A stretch of 64,000 bases of DNA from Symbiodinium sp. CCMP2592 (taxonomy: Eukaryota; Sar; Dinophyceae; Suessiales; Symbiodiniaceae), in assembly GCA_905221615.1 (NCBI GenBank), contig CAJNDT010003179.1, positions 634,311 to 698,310 on the forward strand, in the 5' to 3' direction. The notes under the pieces were generated by a model that searched no databases, had not been told where the DNA came from, and saw only the letters and a list, made by a program, of their open reading frames with translations. A program made the position numbers and the translations under genes. How positions within the stretch are numbered: position 1 is the first letter of the stretch; each line of letters opens with the position of its first letter. Shown here piece after piece: positions 1 to 10,952 of the stretch.

Positions 1-103
1 AGTGTTTTTTGTGTTGGGTCGTGGTACTTGGCAAAGATAGACAGCCCAGAAGGGTTTCGCCGATTGGTCCGGTCGATGGCTGTATGTCATAACACATATT
101 CGT

Positions 104-104
<1 letters not shown>

Positions 105-170
<66 letters not shown>

Positions 171-172
171 TC
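105..172. repeat. (CA)n microsatellite
   Basis: Nearly pure CA dinucleotide run just upstream of the first recognisable pyrophosphorylase exon. Open reading frames crossing it only translate the repeat (Thr-His or Val-Cys strings) and are not genes. Confidence 0.95.
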
Positions 173-345
173 GAGGAAATGTATCGGCGAAGGCTTTCAC
201 ATCCCAGCCTGCCGAAACGCGTGCACATGTGTGGTGGGTTCCTTCTGCGACTGGAATCCGTATCTTGATCCCCATGTCCTCGGTCCACCTCCCGAAACCC
301 CTGGTCCTAGTAGACTTTAAACAGAGCAAAGATCGAGAGCACTGA

Positions 346-975
346 GCCGAGGCGCACATGTTCGAGGGCCTTTCAGCCGAGCAGAAGCAGGGCATCATCC
401 GGGACTGTGGTGCCGTGAAGTTACATACTGCTTGGGTGTGTAGGGGGTGGAAAAGCCTCTTCGGCATACTAGCAACTCGAAGGTTTACTTGACCTTTGTC
501 GTGTTTGCATAAACGAGGTGCTGAAAGTCCACGCGTTCTGAGTTGCATCCAACTAGCAGCATATACGCGCTTCGAAGAGCCCGCGTGTGGGAGGACTTAG
601 ATGAGCTCGACGGAAAGCTTCCTGGAGGAGGCTGCAGCCCTAAGCTCCGGAGATCTCCGGAGCCATGACGCGGGTTTGGGTAGTATGGCCTTATACTTTA
701 CAGCGCGCAAACATCCTGCTGAACTGCATTGGGGATGCGGTCCTCGGCAAAGAACTCACGTTCTTATTTGCGGTTTGTTTGTTCTGGGTTCCTTCTTCGG
801 CACCGTCAGTTAGCAAAACAAAACAGCTTTTCTCGCCGCGAAGAACAGCCCAGATATGGGACAGCCACCACTGTTGTCCTTTAGCGCATCTTCCGTCGAA
901 GTGTCGCGATTCTGAAGGCTTGAAGGGCTACCTCGAGCGCGCACGGACACTCCTAGCGGACGCCAAGTCTGGAAA
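346..975 (+). CDS. USP: USP exons 1-3, N-terminal helical region
   Basis: Exon 1 (about 346-407) reads EAHMFEGLSAEQKQGIIRD, resembling the family's 'HLF..W' N-terminal helix; its upstream limit is uncertain and an ATG lies at 358. Exon 2 (about 582-627) gives VWEDLDELDGKLPGG. Exon 3 (918-975) gives LKGYLERARTLLADAKSGK. The 2-to-3 join keeps frame only if the intron starts with GA (GAGGCT after base 627). The exon 3 donor is GC (GCTGCT after 975). Confidence 0.75.
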
Positions 976-3900
976 GCTGCTCGGCCGTCGCTATTCTGTG
1001 CTGGGCTTGGAGTTGCAAATCTGATTACGTAGGTGCGGCATTTATGGATAATTGGCCATGCACTGAACACTGAAAATGCTCAGAAGCGGCGTCTGCAACT
1101 GCTGTCGGACGATTGAACACCCCCTGAAAAATACGAAGATAGTCTCGTTCATCCCAGGGTTCTTCGGAAATTTGAGGTTTGATCCCTTGGAAGCAGCGTA
1201 GAACTTCTCAGAGCCCAGGAACCCGTTCGAGGGGCTGAAGCCGGAGGTCCCGAGTGGCGAGCGGCTGACAGGCTTTGGCGTTTTCTGTTTTCTAAAGCTT
1301 AAGAGTCTTAGGAATGTTTGGCCTGAAAGTATTTTTTTGCTTTCGGAAAACCGTGAAAAGGCGAGCTATACGCAGCTATACGATTTTGCAGACGTCATGC
1401 GCATAACAAAGCGTGCGTTGCAGAATTGATACTTTGTGGTGGACTTGCTTGAACTCATCTCCCGAGTTCGATGCTTCGTGTGCTCTGTGCAGGTGAAACA
1501 GGGCCAGGATCCGCCAGCTATGCGGAGTTCGAGCGGAAGGCATGAAGCATGTGTGAAAGTTTGGGGCAAAGGATGGCCGTGTATGAAACTTCAATTCATT
1601 CAAGAGCTGGTACCATGCACAACAGGCCCAGAAGCACGGCGTCTTCGGACCCACGGGCGGTCAGTGGCTAGTGGCACTGCTTCTGCTATTGACACACCGG
1701 TTGGTAATATAGGGGCCTATGTAAGTACTTACCTATGCTATTTTTTTTTTTTTTTTGGGGGGGGGTCCTTATTACAACTATAGTATAAGGGGCCCCGAAT
1801 CCCTATTGGAAAATTAAGGCCCCTGTTTGGTATCCTTTTTGCCAGGGCATGGAGCAGCTCAGCAAGACCTGCTTCTGCCTTGTGGCCGGTGGTCTTGGTG
1901 AGCGGTTAGGCCAGGCGCGTGGTGCGAGAACGACTTCCTACTTGTAGATTGACCTGATATCATCGGCATGCGTATTCGTGTGAGTGAGTGGCTGGTAAGT
2001 CGGCGGTCGTGGCAGCAATCTCGCAGTTCAACGAAGCAGGAACGGCAGAGTCTGTAGAGGCATCTGTAGAGGCGGAGCTTTCGTAAGAATGCATCACATC
2101 TCTCTGCTATCGTGGCAGAGGCTGTAGCACGCACAGGCTATCCTGGCATCAAGATCGGCATCACGGCAGAGCTTACCACCGGCGTGTCGCTTGGCTATCC
2201 ACCAGTGCTTCTAAGCATGATTGCCCCGGATACTTTTCCAAAGCTGTGCTTACGATCCTTTATCACATCTCCTGAAAAACCCTCCGGTGGGAGCTCTGTG
2301 AAGCTTGGGCTTCCAGAAGCGAGACTTGACGAAGTATCACTCGGATGTCACAATGCATACTGCTGTCTCGATGTGCTGATCTGGGGCTCTCAGGACCTTC
2401 ATGGAGCTCTACGCCAAATACATCCTTGCATTTCAGGCGGAAGCTGGGTGAGGAGTATGTTGCATAAAAATCGTAAACCAAGGCTCCCAGAAACCCCAAG
2501 CGTTTGTCAATCCAAATAGATTGAGTTCTGGAGTCTCACGCCCTCAACATCTCGCGACGACAGCTGGGACTAAGTACATGGTTAGATACAGCCCCATGAC
2601 GACGAGGCTGTCCGGTTAGACCATATAGGCCTTGTTGCAAGAATGTCGCAGTGTCTAGCTGGCATTTGGCATTGACATGAAGGTGGCACCAAGGCCTGCC
2701 CACATGTGTTGAGAGACGATGCGCGCGAGGCATATGCGCGAAAAGTCACTGGAGACAACTCCTTGGAGCTCCCTCTGGCGATCATGACCTCAGGTCACTT
2801 GGTGGCTGAAGACATGAGGACTGATGTTTCGGACGGGGCACAAGGCTTGCGCTAGGTGTTGCTCTCCGTCCCACACTTCGCTTAGCTCCATGCAGTGCCC
2901 GGTACAATCAGTTTGATGCCTAGTCCTTGCCTATGTTGGACAACACCCCTACACTCTATCGCCCCTCCCCCTCCAAAATTCGTCAAACCCTAAAACCCTA
3001 AACCCTAAGCCCCTCCCCCTCCGAAGTTCTTTTTCGGAAGCTTAGCACGATTCCGTGTCGAGCCCAAGGCGACACCAATGCAAAGACCTTGGAGCTTCTC
3101 GAGGCCAACGCCTACTTCGGCTTGAGCACGAGCCAGGCACGTGCCTTTGCCATCGAACGTCCCCTGAGGGTTTAGGGTTTAGGGTTACCCTAAACCCTAA
3201 ACCAGTTCAATCTCAGTCCGACTTGACAAATGTCTTGCACCGAGTGGGAATGGATTCCATGTAAGCCTTTTATGTGGCACCCCCTGCATCGCTGCCATTC
3301 ATCATAGTCACAAGTTTACGTGTGAACTCGAAGGCATGTGCCACACGGGTGCTGCAGTTGTGGAGGCTTGATCGGATTCAGTGCGCTAGCTCATCTCGCG
3401 AAATGGAGCCGGACCGAATGAACGTGTAATGTCCATATGTGTCAGCAGACCGGCAAGTCTTCAGCAGCTGCAGCGTCGCTTCGATCGGCTTCGACAGCTT
3501 CAGAACCGCCTTTGCCTCCCTGCTGCAGGCCACATTGACGTCTGTGGTCGAAGGTACTGCTTGCCATTGTCAGCCGAGCATGCGCGGCCATGCAAGCAAG
3601 TGCCGCCGCGCGTGCTTAATTATCTAGCTGGCTTCTTTGATGGCGACGGGTGCGTCACCGTCTGCAGGTCCAGCATCAGACTGCAGGTTTCACAGACAGA
3701 GTCCAACGGTGCAGTGCTATTTCTGTTTCGAAACATTTTTGGTGGATCAATCACGAGAGAGCACCATGCCCGTGGCTTGCGCAGGCCTTCTGTTCAATGG
3801 TTTGTCACTGGAGGAACTTGCCGGCAGGCGTCGGCCCTGCTGAGCACCGGCACATCGTGCAAACGGTCACAGCTGGCTATTGCAAGCTTGTGGCCTCAAG

Positions 3901-6900
3901 AACGTAGCTTGCGTGCTGAAGCTGCTGGCAGGCTGAAGCTTCTTAAGCAACAGGCACACGAAGAAGCATCGTGCCCGTCTTGGCAATACCTGGCAGGTTT
4001 TTTTGATGCGGAAGGCTGCATTACAGTGGGTCCTCGAGTATGTGTGAGACTCGCCATCAAGCAAAAATTTCCGCCGGTTTTGCACGCCATCCAAAGCTTC
4101 CTGGCCCACAACGGTATTGGCTGCGAAGTTTATGAGACGCATGGCGAGCTGGTTGTATCTGTGACCGAGGCTTCCAAGCGCCTCTTGGCCAAACTGCTAC
4201 GTTCAGGTCTAAGGGTGAAGCGCGAAGCCGCAAGGTTGGCTTTGCAAACCTGCTCTGGGAATCTCGTCAAGGTCCGAAGTGACCTTCACGAGATGGTCGG
4301 GAATCAAGGTCGCTACCGTCGTTTAAGCACTGACGGACTGGACAGAGGAAACGAGATCAGGCGGATTCAGGATCGTTTGCGATACCGGTACTTGAAGGGA
4401 AAGCACCATTCTCAATTAGAGTCGCAGCTGCTCGTGCTCCAAGAGGATCACAAGTTGAAGTGCGCGCAGGAGCGGCTGCTGCAGATTCGGTTTGACATAC
4501 GCTCCTTCATATCCCAGGGAGCTACGCAGCTAGTCTTCGCTAAGTAACCGCTGCTGTTCTCAAAGGATCAACGTGGGAGTTTCAAGTTGCTGACTGTTAT
4601 TGCCTTGAAGACCAGACAGAGCCTGGACGGATGGGATGTCGTCAGGCTTGGACTGCAGGCCGTGACGGTGACATACACCTGGGCGAAAATCTGAGGGCTG
4701 GAAGAAGCACTCTCGTCTACACGGACGCTTGAGCACCTGTCCCGTGCAAGTAGGCACTTCATTCTGGTCAAAGTCTACATGAACGCTGAAGCGCCTGTCC
4801 CGTGCAAGTAGACGCCTGATTCTGATCCAGACATGGACGAACTACATACTTGGCCGGTAGATGGGCTTCGAGCATGACTCATGATTGAAAGTGGGTGAAG
4901 TCCCTGCCATGATGTCTGAGTCTGCAGCAGCGGTCTACTTGTGCTAGCATGTGGGAATGTTGATTGCGCAACATGATGACGGACTTTCGATCAATCGCTG
5001 ATGTCCGTTAAGATTCTAGCATGTATCGCAGGTGGTTGTTTCCGGGCAGGTGACCATCATGAAGCAGGAGCTGGTACCTGCATTGATGGACATCGACGCG
5101 CGAATCGCTGTCAAGGACAAACATCAACAAACAAAACATCTTAGGCACAATGGCTGTCCCTGGTTTTGCCGAATCCTCTTCAACCCAGCAATGCGCCAGA
5201 GTTCCCTTCCGTACGAAACTGCCTCGTTGCAGCGACCGTAACGGCTCGAATTTTCACGCGGCTGGTCCGAGTTTCTCACCACTACGTGCCCCATGTGAAC
5301 AGCAACTAGTTGGAATACTGCCAGTTGTTCGAAGGACGGTAATGTGGAGAAGAAGCCGCATGGTCATGGCGACGTGCACGCACTGCCCACTGGCCTGCAT
5401 TCATGCAATGGCTATGGCTACGGACTACGGATGGAGTCCGATGGTTCAGGGTCGTTTGATTGCCTGACTTTGCATGTGCTCAGCCCTTGTCGAGTGGGAG
5501 TCGATGATGCATCACTACAAGGCTCCACCAGCACGGCTTGCCCGCCAAGTGGGCCAAAGAAGGCCCGGAATTCGTTGAAGTTGGCATCCGGAAGGGCTGA
5601 GCTAATATCAAGCTTCTCCGGCCTCCGGTCAAAGAAAGCATAGACTCTGCTTGCAATTCGCTGTTCGTGTACAGCCCTGCTCGCTCGTCTTGCGTATTGA
5701 TCCCGAAACACCCCTCCAGGCAGAGAGTGGCTTCTGCTGTTTCAAGACACGAACCCACTGCCCTTCCGCAGCCTTTGCGCGATTTTGGGCGTGTCTGCCC
5801 CTTGGCTGCAGGCGGCAACTCTGTCTTCATGAGGGAACTGGGATGTTACCGACGGATCCTCTGCTGCTGATTTGGAAGTTAGCAGAACTCCAAGCTGATA
5901 CAGGCACTGCAGGATCGCGTAACACAGCCAGCCAGCCGGCATGGTTTTGTGCTGCTGAACACTTCCCCAACGAATTCTACGCTGTCGTCGTGCACTCCTC
6001 ATCACTCCTACATGGACTCTAAAGTTTCTAAAGTACAATATCCTGATTTGATTCTTGTTTACAGCTTAAAACTAGCAGCATCCTTACTCCAACATGACCA
6101 TAGCCACTGAGGTTAGCCGCGGCTTCGCGATGAACTCCGTCGCAGTTCCGCGCCTTCCTGGCGAAGCAGTGGGCGGCATTTGTCAGCTGAGCTATGGCCC
6201 CGCTTATGACGTTCGTTAGCCTGCATCGGTGCCAACATTTGGCGTGACTATGCCATGTGATACAAGCGCCCGAGGTAAGAGTCGGGGGCAATTACTTGAG
6301 ACTTCGACACAAAGCCTTTGACTTCTCAGGGCGCACATAAAAGCGCAAATGTCAACCTAGACAACCAGAGCTCCTGCAGGGTCTTCAATCGAGGAGCAGT
6401 TCGTCAGGTTTGCAGTGACTTGATCTCGAGGGCTGACGAAAACGACATATTGCATCCTGAATATCTTTAACGGTCTTACTCCTCTCTCGACACGCATGAC
6501 TCAATGCATGCCGAAGCCGAGATATGCCCGTCTTGAGAGGGGTTTGGAGATGTTTGGCTCAGTAATCAGAACATGATAGTGGCGTAGCAGTATCGTCGCA
6601 GACCTAGAACTTGAAAGGAAAGGCGCCTCGGGTGATGACCTGACCATCAACGTCGAATACAACCAGCTGGATCCACTTTTGAAGGACGGTGTTGGATACA
6701 GATGCACATTCCTGGGTTCGGCTCTGCTCATATCTGCATAGTCAAGTCTATCTAAATTTATTGTAGGTTTGTCAAGATACGAAGCACTGGCAGCGTGAGA
6801 CGATTTCATGGTTGCGATGTTCTTACTTTGAGAAGGACACTCCGGCTGGTGGGGATGTGGCAGATGCGAGCGGCTTCTCTCCCTACCCCGGCAACATCAA

Positions 6901-9900
6901 TGTCCTAGTGCCTTCTCGGAATCTCTTCTGTCAGCGCAGACTTGCACTGAACGGTATCTAAGTCTGGAGGCAAAGTGATGAGTTCTGAAGGTGTTTCGAG
7001 TCTCGATCGTATCCTGGTGTGCATGGCTGTTGATTACTCTGACATCGGTCTGTGCAGCTTAAACAGCCGGGTTCTGGGTGCATGAAGCTGAACAGCATCT
7101 GAACAGGGCTGAACAGATCGGTCCTGGTTCCTCTCGAGTTTTGACCCAGCTCCGGTATTCTCTGTTTTGAGGTCTTCCACGTTGGCACAATGGCGCAGCG
7201 GCTCGCCACGACTGGGGGAATCGTTCCGGTGACCTGACCGCATGAATTTCCGAGCCCAAGGTCTCCAGCCATGGGTGGATGTTGACATAAGCTGAGATTT
7301 GAGATTTCGAGAGCACGGCCTTCGCAAGGGTCCAAGTAGTGAGATCGTCTCTAAGGGCGTTCAAGCTATCAGCAGAACACTGTTGGAGTCACTGCGAGAT
7401 GAAGGGTTGTCATATCAATGGTAGTTGCTGGATCTCCACCCAAGGAGTTCGTGAACCCAAAGTGGGCAGATGCAGAGAAGAGCAAGTTTAAGTCACCGAC
7501 TCGCCTCGAGCACCGCGGCAGCAAGCCAGCAGTGACAGGGCACAGGGGGTCTTCTTAACTGCGAGGATGTCTATGTTTCGCAATCTCGGGCCACTCTTAG
7601 ACTCTAAGATGGCGCGCACTTTGGCGTTCGGACTTTATTGGCAATATATTGGGATTGTTCGACGATTGTTCTATGCGTTTGGCGTCTGCAGTGGGCATTG
7701 GCTTGCAGCCTTGCTGCTAAGAGCCGTAGATTGGATCAACTCCTCGGTTCAGCACGATCAACTGGCACAAGCGTTCACAGAAAAGCCCGAGTTGTACGCA
7801 GGTGCATGATGCAGGACTTCCCGCGGCTTTGCACAAAGGCTCGCTGCGGGAAGAGTTGGAGATGTAAGGCTGCAAGGTATTCTGGCAGTCCACGAATTGT
7901 TGGCAGATACTTGTAGCGGTCGCTGCTCCTCAACACTTGCTATGAAGCCTGCCGTCTCGTACGGCTGTAACACCATGCCTCCTAGCCGTGCTTCAGCTTG
8001 AGATCCTCGCTGCAAGCACACAGGGCAGGAATGCCCGTTGGCATTTCGCTGATGTCTCACTGGTGCAGCTGTTTGCGCACACCCTGTCACGCCGGCTTCA
8101 GATTTGACACAGTTGAAAGCAGCACCTACCGCAGTTTGCAAGCCGCGGCAAGCTCACACCTGTAGGAGCAACCGCACAGTCACAACAGAGATACCCTGCC
8201 ACATCAAGATAGGACATCGCCACGTTTCTCAAACCCCAACAGCCCCATGCCCCGCCAGGAGGACAAGGCTGCTTGTCTCTGCAAGTTCTTGGTTTTGGTG
8301 ACTGGCGTGGGGCAGCATGTGACAGGTTCAGTGCATGATACTCAAAGCCCGAGATAGTCACAAGGAGACAGCAAAGTCTTAGTGCAATCATTGAAGTCAC
8401 GGCCTGGATTTACCAAAGCAGCGCAAGCAAGGTTGGCTTTACGCAGCTCGAGAGACTGCGGCTTGGCAATTTAAATCTTCCAGCTCAACAGCCGCGACAA
8501 TAGAGCGCCACGGTCAATAGCAGTGGTGATGCTAATTTGTTTTTCCTGTAGCCGCCATATCACGATCATGCTGCTTTGCAGACTCCCCAAACCCTTTTTC
8601 AGCTACGAGCCCCCTGAGATTATGCCTCACACCCCTGCTTAAGAGGATGAGCTTTACTTGCGTGAAGAACAACCTGGCCGATGCGATGAAGAAGAATCCC
8701 CCAGACTCTTTGCTGTGCACGAGACTCAACGGTGTAGGCTTGGTGGCACAGTTCAGGTCAACAAGGGGTCAGTGCTTGCATCATGTCCTTCATTGGGCAT
8801 GGTTAGTACGCAGATGACAGTATGTGCCAGTGTGGGCGCCTAGAGACTGCAGGCCCTGGCAGCATTGCTCCGCTACTGACCCTCGTCTTATGGTGGTCTA
8901 GGACCTTTAACTGACGGGAGCTGAGGACTGTGCCCTCTCTGCTGAGGCCGCACCATGGCTTTGCAAGAAAGCTCGGCAAAATAATCTAGAAAGTAGAGAA
9001 AGCTATTCTTCCGGTATACTTTCAGAGATGTGGCCATGCAGGAGCTCCTGGTACTGAGCCGAACTGGCAGCCTTACCCCCTCGTGCCAAAGCACTGCTTG
9101 TTGAGAAAAGTACCGGCGAAAGCTTGGCAGCTTCATCGGCTACTGTTTTACTCAATGTGTGCGGAAGCAGAATTTTCAGCGAGTGGGTCTGAGCTATGTG
9201 ACGCTTTTCTGTTTTTACTTCTGCGGGCCTGAGATTCGGGTTCGGAGGCCTTCAAACCCTGGCTGAGGGAGTAAAGACGTCAGGTTCTTGTGGTTCGTCC
9301 GGCTCACGGTCTCTTAAGTGTGCAGCGAGTCCCGGCATCCTACAGTTACATGAGTGTTACACGACATAACCGACTTCGTGGTGCTAATTTTGAAAAATAC
9401 GAGAGCGAGAGAGGGAGAGAGAGCGGGAAGAGAGGCCGGAGACGCTCTGATACTGAGGACATTTACGCCTGCAACGCGCGGTTGCTGGAGTTGGCCGGGC
9501 AAGGGAAGGCTGGCTCAGTGAGAAAGGTTTGGGGAATGGCCAGAGCCTCTCGGTGAGTGCCGCAATATGAAATTGCGAAAAACGCTCGCAGCAGTTGCAA
9601 AAAGTCCGAGCAGTTTGGGAGACTTCGTTCGTACGGTCCTACACATCCGACCGAGGCTAGGCCCTTCATGGACCGGAAATTTCAGTGAAAACGAATGCAG
9701 CAGTAGGAGGAGTCACGATACCAACTATATAAACTCTAGTAGTGAGAAGCATGCCAATGACATTGATATGATAATCAGACTTGGTAGCCTCACCCTCATG
9801 CAGGTGAAGATCGAAGCCCCGCTTCTCGGCATTCAGAGTGAGGCTTTTCGCCCGATTTTATTGGAATGGCTGGGGTTATGCAATCTCCCTGCACACAGAT

Positions 9901-10952
9901 GATAGGAGCAGGGCAGGTCTGCACAAAAGGCACCATATCCCAGATCCTCAATTAAACCTAACTAAGTAGCCGAGCGTCAAACGCGCAACCCTGGCTGCAA
10001 CAGACAAGGCTGCACAGAAGTAGGTAGATTCACCGGATACTAGATGCTTTCGCCTGTTTGGGCATGGCGACGAAAGTGTGCATGTGGTGGGTTGGCGATG
10101 ACCTTCTCAGGCCTGATGTCAACTTCCTTGGCATCACAGCGCAGGCAGGGGATCTGAACCGATGTACGGGGGAAGCCTCTTCCAGCGGGTTCCAGTGTAA
10201 CTCCCCGACAACGCAGCCCGTGAGACGGTGAGGTGGGGGCTCGCATCGTGCTGCTGCCATCCTTCGCGGTCTCCTTGGAACAGATGAAGGTCCGCGATGT
10301 CGCGGTGGACGCATTTCTTGTAAGTTTACTTGGTGGGTTTTGGGAAGCTTGAGGTTGAGAGTTTCGTCTGCTGAAGTGTAGGAGGACAATCCAGGGAGCC
10401 CTCCCCTTGAACCTTCATCCGATTTTCATACAGTCGCGAAGCAGCTGCCAGTCCTCAATCTAGAGCGCTAGTGTTGCTTAGGAATGAGCACGAAAGGTAG
10501 GTACTGCAGAACTGTGTAAACATGTGAAACCCATGCTTTCCTTTAAGACTTGCAGCTTACATTCAGACGACAGGAGAAGGTCAAGGGCAACATCACAATC
10601 TCCAACAAGTCAGAACTCGTGGTGGATGGCGATGTGACCGGGCTTGCCCTAGAATGGGAGCTTCTGAAGGTCCTATACCGCACCATGTGTGAACATTGGA
10701 AGTTCCTTTGTATCAAGAAATGTGGCAAGCAGTATAAAGAGCTGCGGGCTACGGCTGTAAGCAGTCGGCTTGGGTGGTAGAAGGGTACGTCGGATGTGTT
10801 TGTGGGTTTGCGAAACTAGGCATCTTTCGTGCAAGAATGTTCGCAGCAGTGAGAGTTTAAAGTTGTAGGCGGAGACTTTTGTCAGCTGAGGTTGCTTTGA
10901 ATGACTTGGAGCTTGACGGTGCGCTGACGGCCCAGCTCCCAGAGCGGGACCT
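346..10952 (+). CDS. USP: UDP-sugar pyrophosphorylase, multi-exon gene
   Basis: Product would catalyse sugar-1-phosphate + UTP = UDP-sugar + PPi, a broad-specificity step of nucleotide-sugar salvage, normally cytosolic. The exons, read in order on the + strand, follow the plant-type USP protein from near its N-terminus to its C-terminal beta-helix region. Landmarks in order are NPFEG, the nucleotide loop VAGGLGERLG, GIK, IMTSGDT, LEANAYFG, KPHGHGDVH, FQDTN, NSVAVPR, NVEYNQLDPLL, PYPGNIN, EFVNPK and CMMQDFP. Twelve exon joins keep frame exactly. Donors at these joins are GA twice, GC six times and GT four times, and most acceptors are AG|G. I could not find the first N-terminal residues, two or three middle exons, or the last exon. 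A decayed copy is possible, but no stop or frameshift falls inside the exons I matched. Confidence 0.85.
1219..2793 (+). CDS. USP: USP exons 4-8, nucleotide-binding loop
   Basis: Exon 4 (1219-about 1283) encodes NPFEGLKPEVPSGERLTGFG. Exon 5 (1846-1909) encodes GMEQLSKTCFCLVAGGLGERLG, containing the glycine-rich UTP loop in the GERLG form typical of USP rather than UGPase. Exon 6 (2137-2185) gives YPGIKIGITAELTTGV, exon 7 (2394-about 2447) TFMELYAKYILAFQAEAG, and exon 8 (about 2755-2793) LELPLAIMTS. The exon 5 donor is GC; exons 6 and 8 have GT donors. A short exon is probably missing between exons 4 and 5, because the usual glutamate-rich linker was not found. Confidence 0.8.
1741..1765. repeat. 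T16-G9 homopolymer pair
   Basis: Sixteen T followed directly by nine G inside a USP intron. Flanks contain complementary AGGGGCCT (about 1710) and AAGGCCCCT (about 1817), hinting at a decayed hairpin insertion around the homopolymers. Confidence 0.85.
2985..3009. repeat. Short interstitial telomere-type array (CCCTAAA)n
   Basis: Three to four CCCTAAA-type units with small length variation, inside the USP intron before exon 9. The unit is the plant/dinoflagellate telomere repeat. Confidence 0.8.
3069..5120 (+). CDS. USP: USP exons 9-10 flanking the endonuclease-bearing intron
   Basis: Exon 9 (3069-3136) encodes GDTNAKTLELLEANAYFGLS and then TSQ. Exon 10 (5050-about 5120) continues in phase 0 with VTIMKQELVPALMDIDARIA. 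Together they reproduce the family stretch 'YFG....QV..LKQE.V.....D.DARLA' without a gap. The intron between them (3137-5049, 1,913 bases) starts GC, ends AG, and carries an inverted telomeric repeat, the LAGLIDADG ORF and a 57-bp tandem duplication. Confidence 0.82.
3169..3203. repeat. Perfect telomeric inverted repeat
   Basis: Two TTTAGGG units meet two CCCTAAA units head to head, giving 17-base perfectly complementary arms around one central base. It lies 33 bases into the 1.9-kb USP intron, upstream of the LAGLIDADG ORF. Confidence 0.85.
3429..4547 (+). CDS. LAGLIDADG homing-endonuclease-type protein nested in a USP intron
   Basis: Uninterrupted ATG-to-TAA frame of 372 residues with two LAGLIDADG motifs: LAGFFDGDGC at residues 66-75 and LAGFFDAEGC at 188-197. 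Both keep the acidic catalytic position (D73, E195). The 122-residue spacing suits a single-chain, two-motif nuclease that cuts DNA as a pseudo-dimer. The C-terminal third (about 285-372), beginning GNQGRYRRL, is charged and helix-prone and probably lies outside the nuclease core; I recall a similar tail on other dinoflagellate nuclear ORFs of this type, unverified. It lies on the same strand as the host gene and wholly within the 3137-5049 intron. Whether it still moves, or is a domesticated DNA-binding protein, cannot be told from sequence. Confidence 0.88.
   Translation: MSICVSRPASLQQLQRRFDRLRQLQNRLCLPAAGHIDVCGRRYCLPLSAEHARPCKQVPPRVLNYLAGFFDGDGCVTVCRSSIRLQVSQTESNGAVLFLFRNIFGGSITREHHARGLRRPSVQWFVTGGTCRQASALLSTGTSCKRSQLAIASLWPQERSLRAEAAGRLKLLKQQAHEEASCPSWQYLAGFFDAEGCITVGPRVCVRLAIKQKFPPVLHAIQSFLAHNGIGCEVYETHGELVVSVTEASKRLLAKLLRSGLRVKREAARLALQTCSGNLVKVRSDLHEMVGNQGRYRRLSTDGLDRGNEIRRIQDRLRYRYLKGKHHSQLESQLLVLQEDHKLKCAQERLLQIRFDIRSFISQGATQLVFAK
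4716..4828. repeat. 57-bp tandem duplication
   Basis: Two adjacent imperfect copies (from 4716 and from 4773) share the core CCTGTCCCGTGCAAGTAG. They lie just 3' of the LAGLIDADG ORF, still within the host intron. Confidence 0.8.
5350..6190 (+). CDS. USP: USP exons 11-14, catalytic core
   Basis: Exon 11 (about 5350-5390) carries KKPHGHGDVHAL, the lysine and HGHGD signature near the active site. Exon 12 (5532-5562) reads HGLPAKWAKE. Exon 13 (5720-5792) reads GREWLLLFQDTNPLPFRSLC and then AILGV, with the QDTN sugar/nucleotide-contact motif. Exon 14 (6111-6190) reads SRGFAMNSVAVPRLPGEAVG and then GICQLS. The 12-13, 13-14 and 14-15 joins keep phase with GC, GT and GC donors respectively. Confidence 0.82.
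6623..7840 (+). CDS. USP: USP exons 15-18, core continuation
   Basis: Exon 15 (6623-6684) reads ASGDDLTINVEYNQLDPLLK. Exon 16 (6836-6907) reads DTPAGGDVADASGFSPYPGN and then INVL. Exon 17 (7445-7509) reads EFVNPKWADAEKSKFKSPTR and then LE. Exon 18 (7802-about 7840) reads CMMQDFPRL. The 15-16 join implies a GA donor (GACGGT) and the 17-18 join a GC donor that splits the Glu codon. The short exon expected between 16 and 17 (family 'LGPY...L..T.G') was not identified. Confidence 0.82.
8646..10952 (+). CDS. USP: USP C-terminal exons
   Basis: Exon 8646-about 8732 reads MSFTCVKNNLADAMKKNPPD, matching the family 'P.KNN..DA.K..P' segment. A weak piece near 9803-9832 (VKIEAP) fits the 'AGVKVEEP' position. 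Exon 10233-10289 reads VGARIVLLPSFAVSLEQMK, 10580-10633 reads VKGNITISNKSELVVDGD, and 10891-10952 reads VALNDLELDGALTAQLPERD, the turns of the C-terminal left-handed beta-helix. The 10633-10891 join is in phase. The terminal family motif (IRGY/F near the C-terminus) was not found downstream. Confidence 0.75.
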
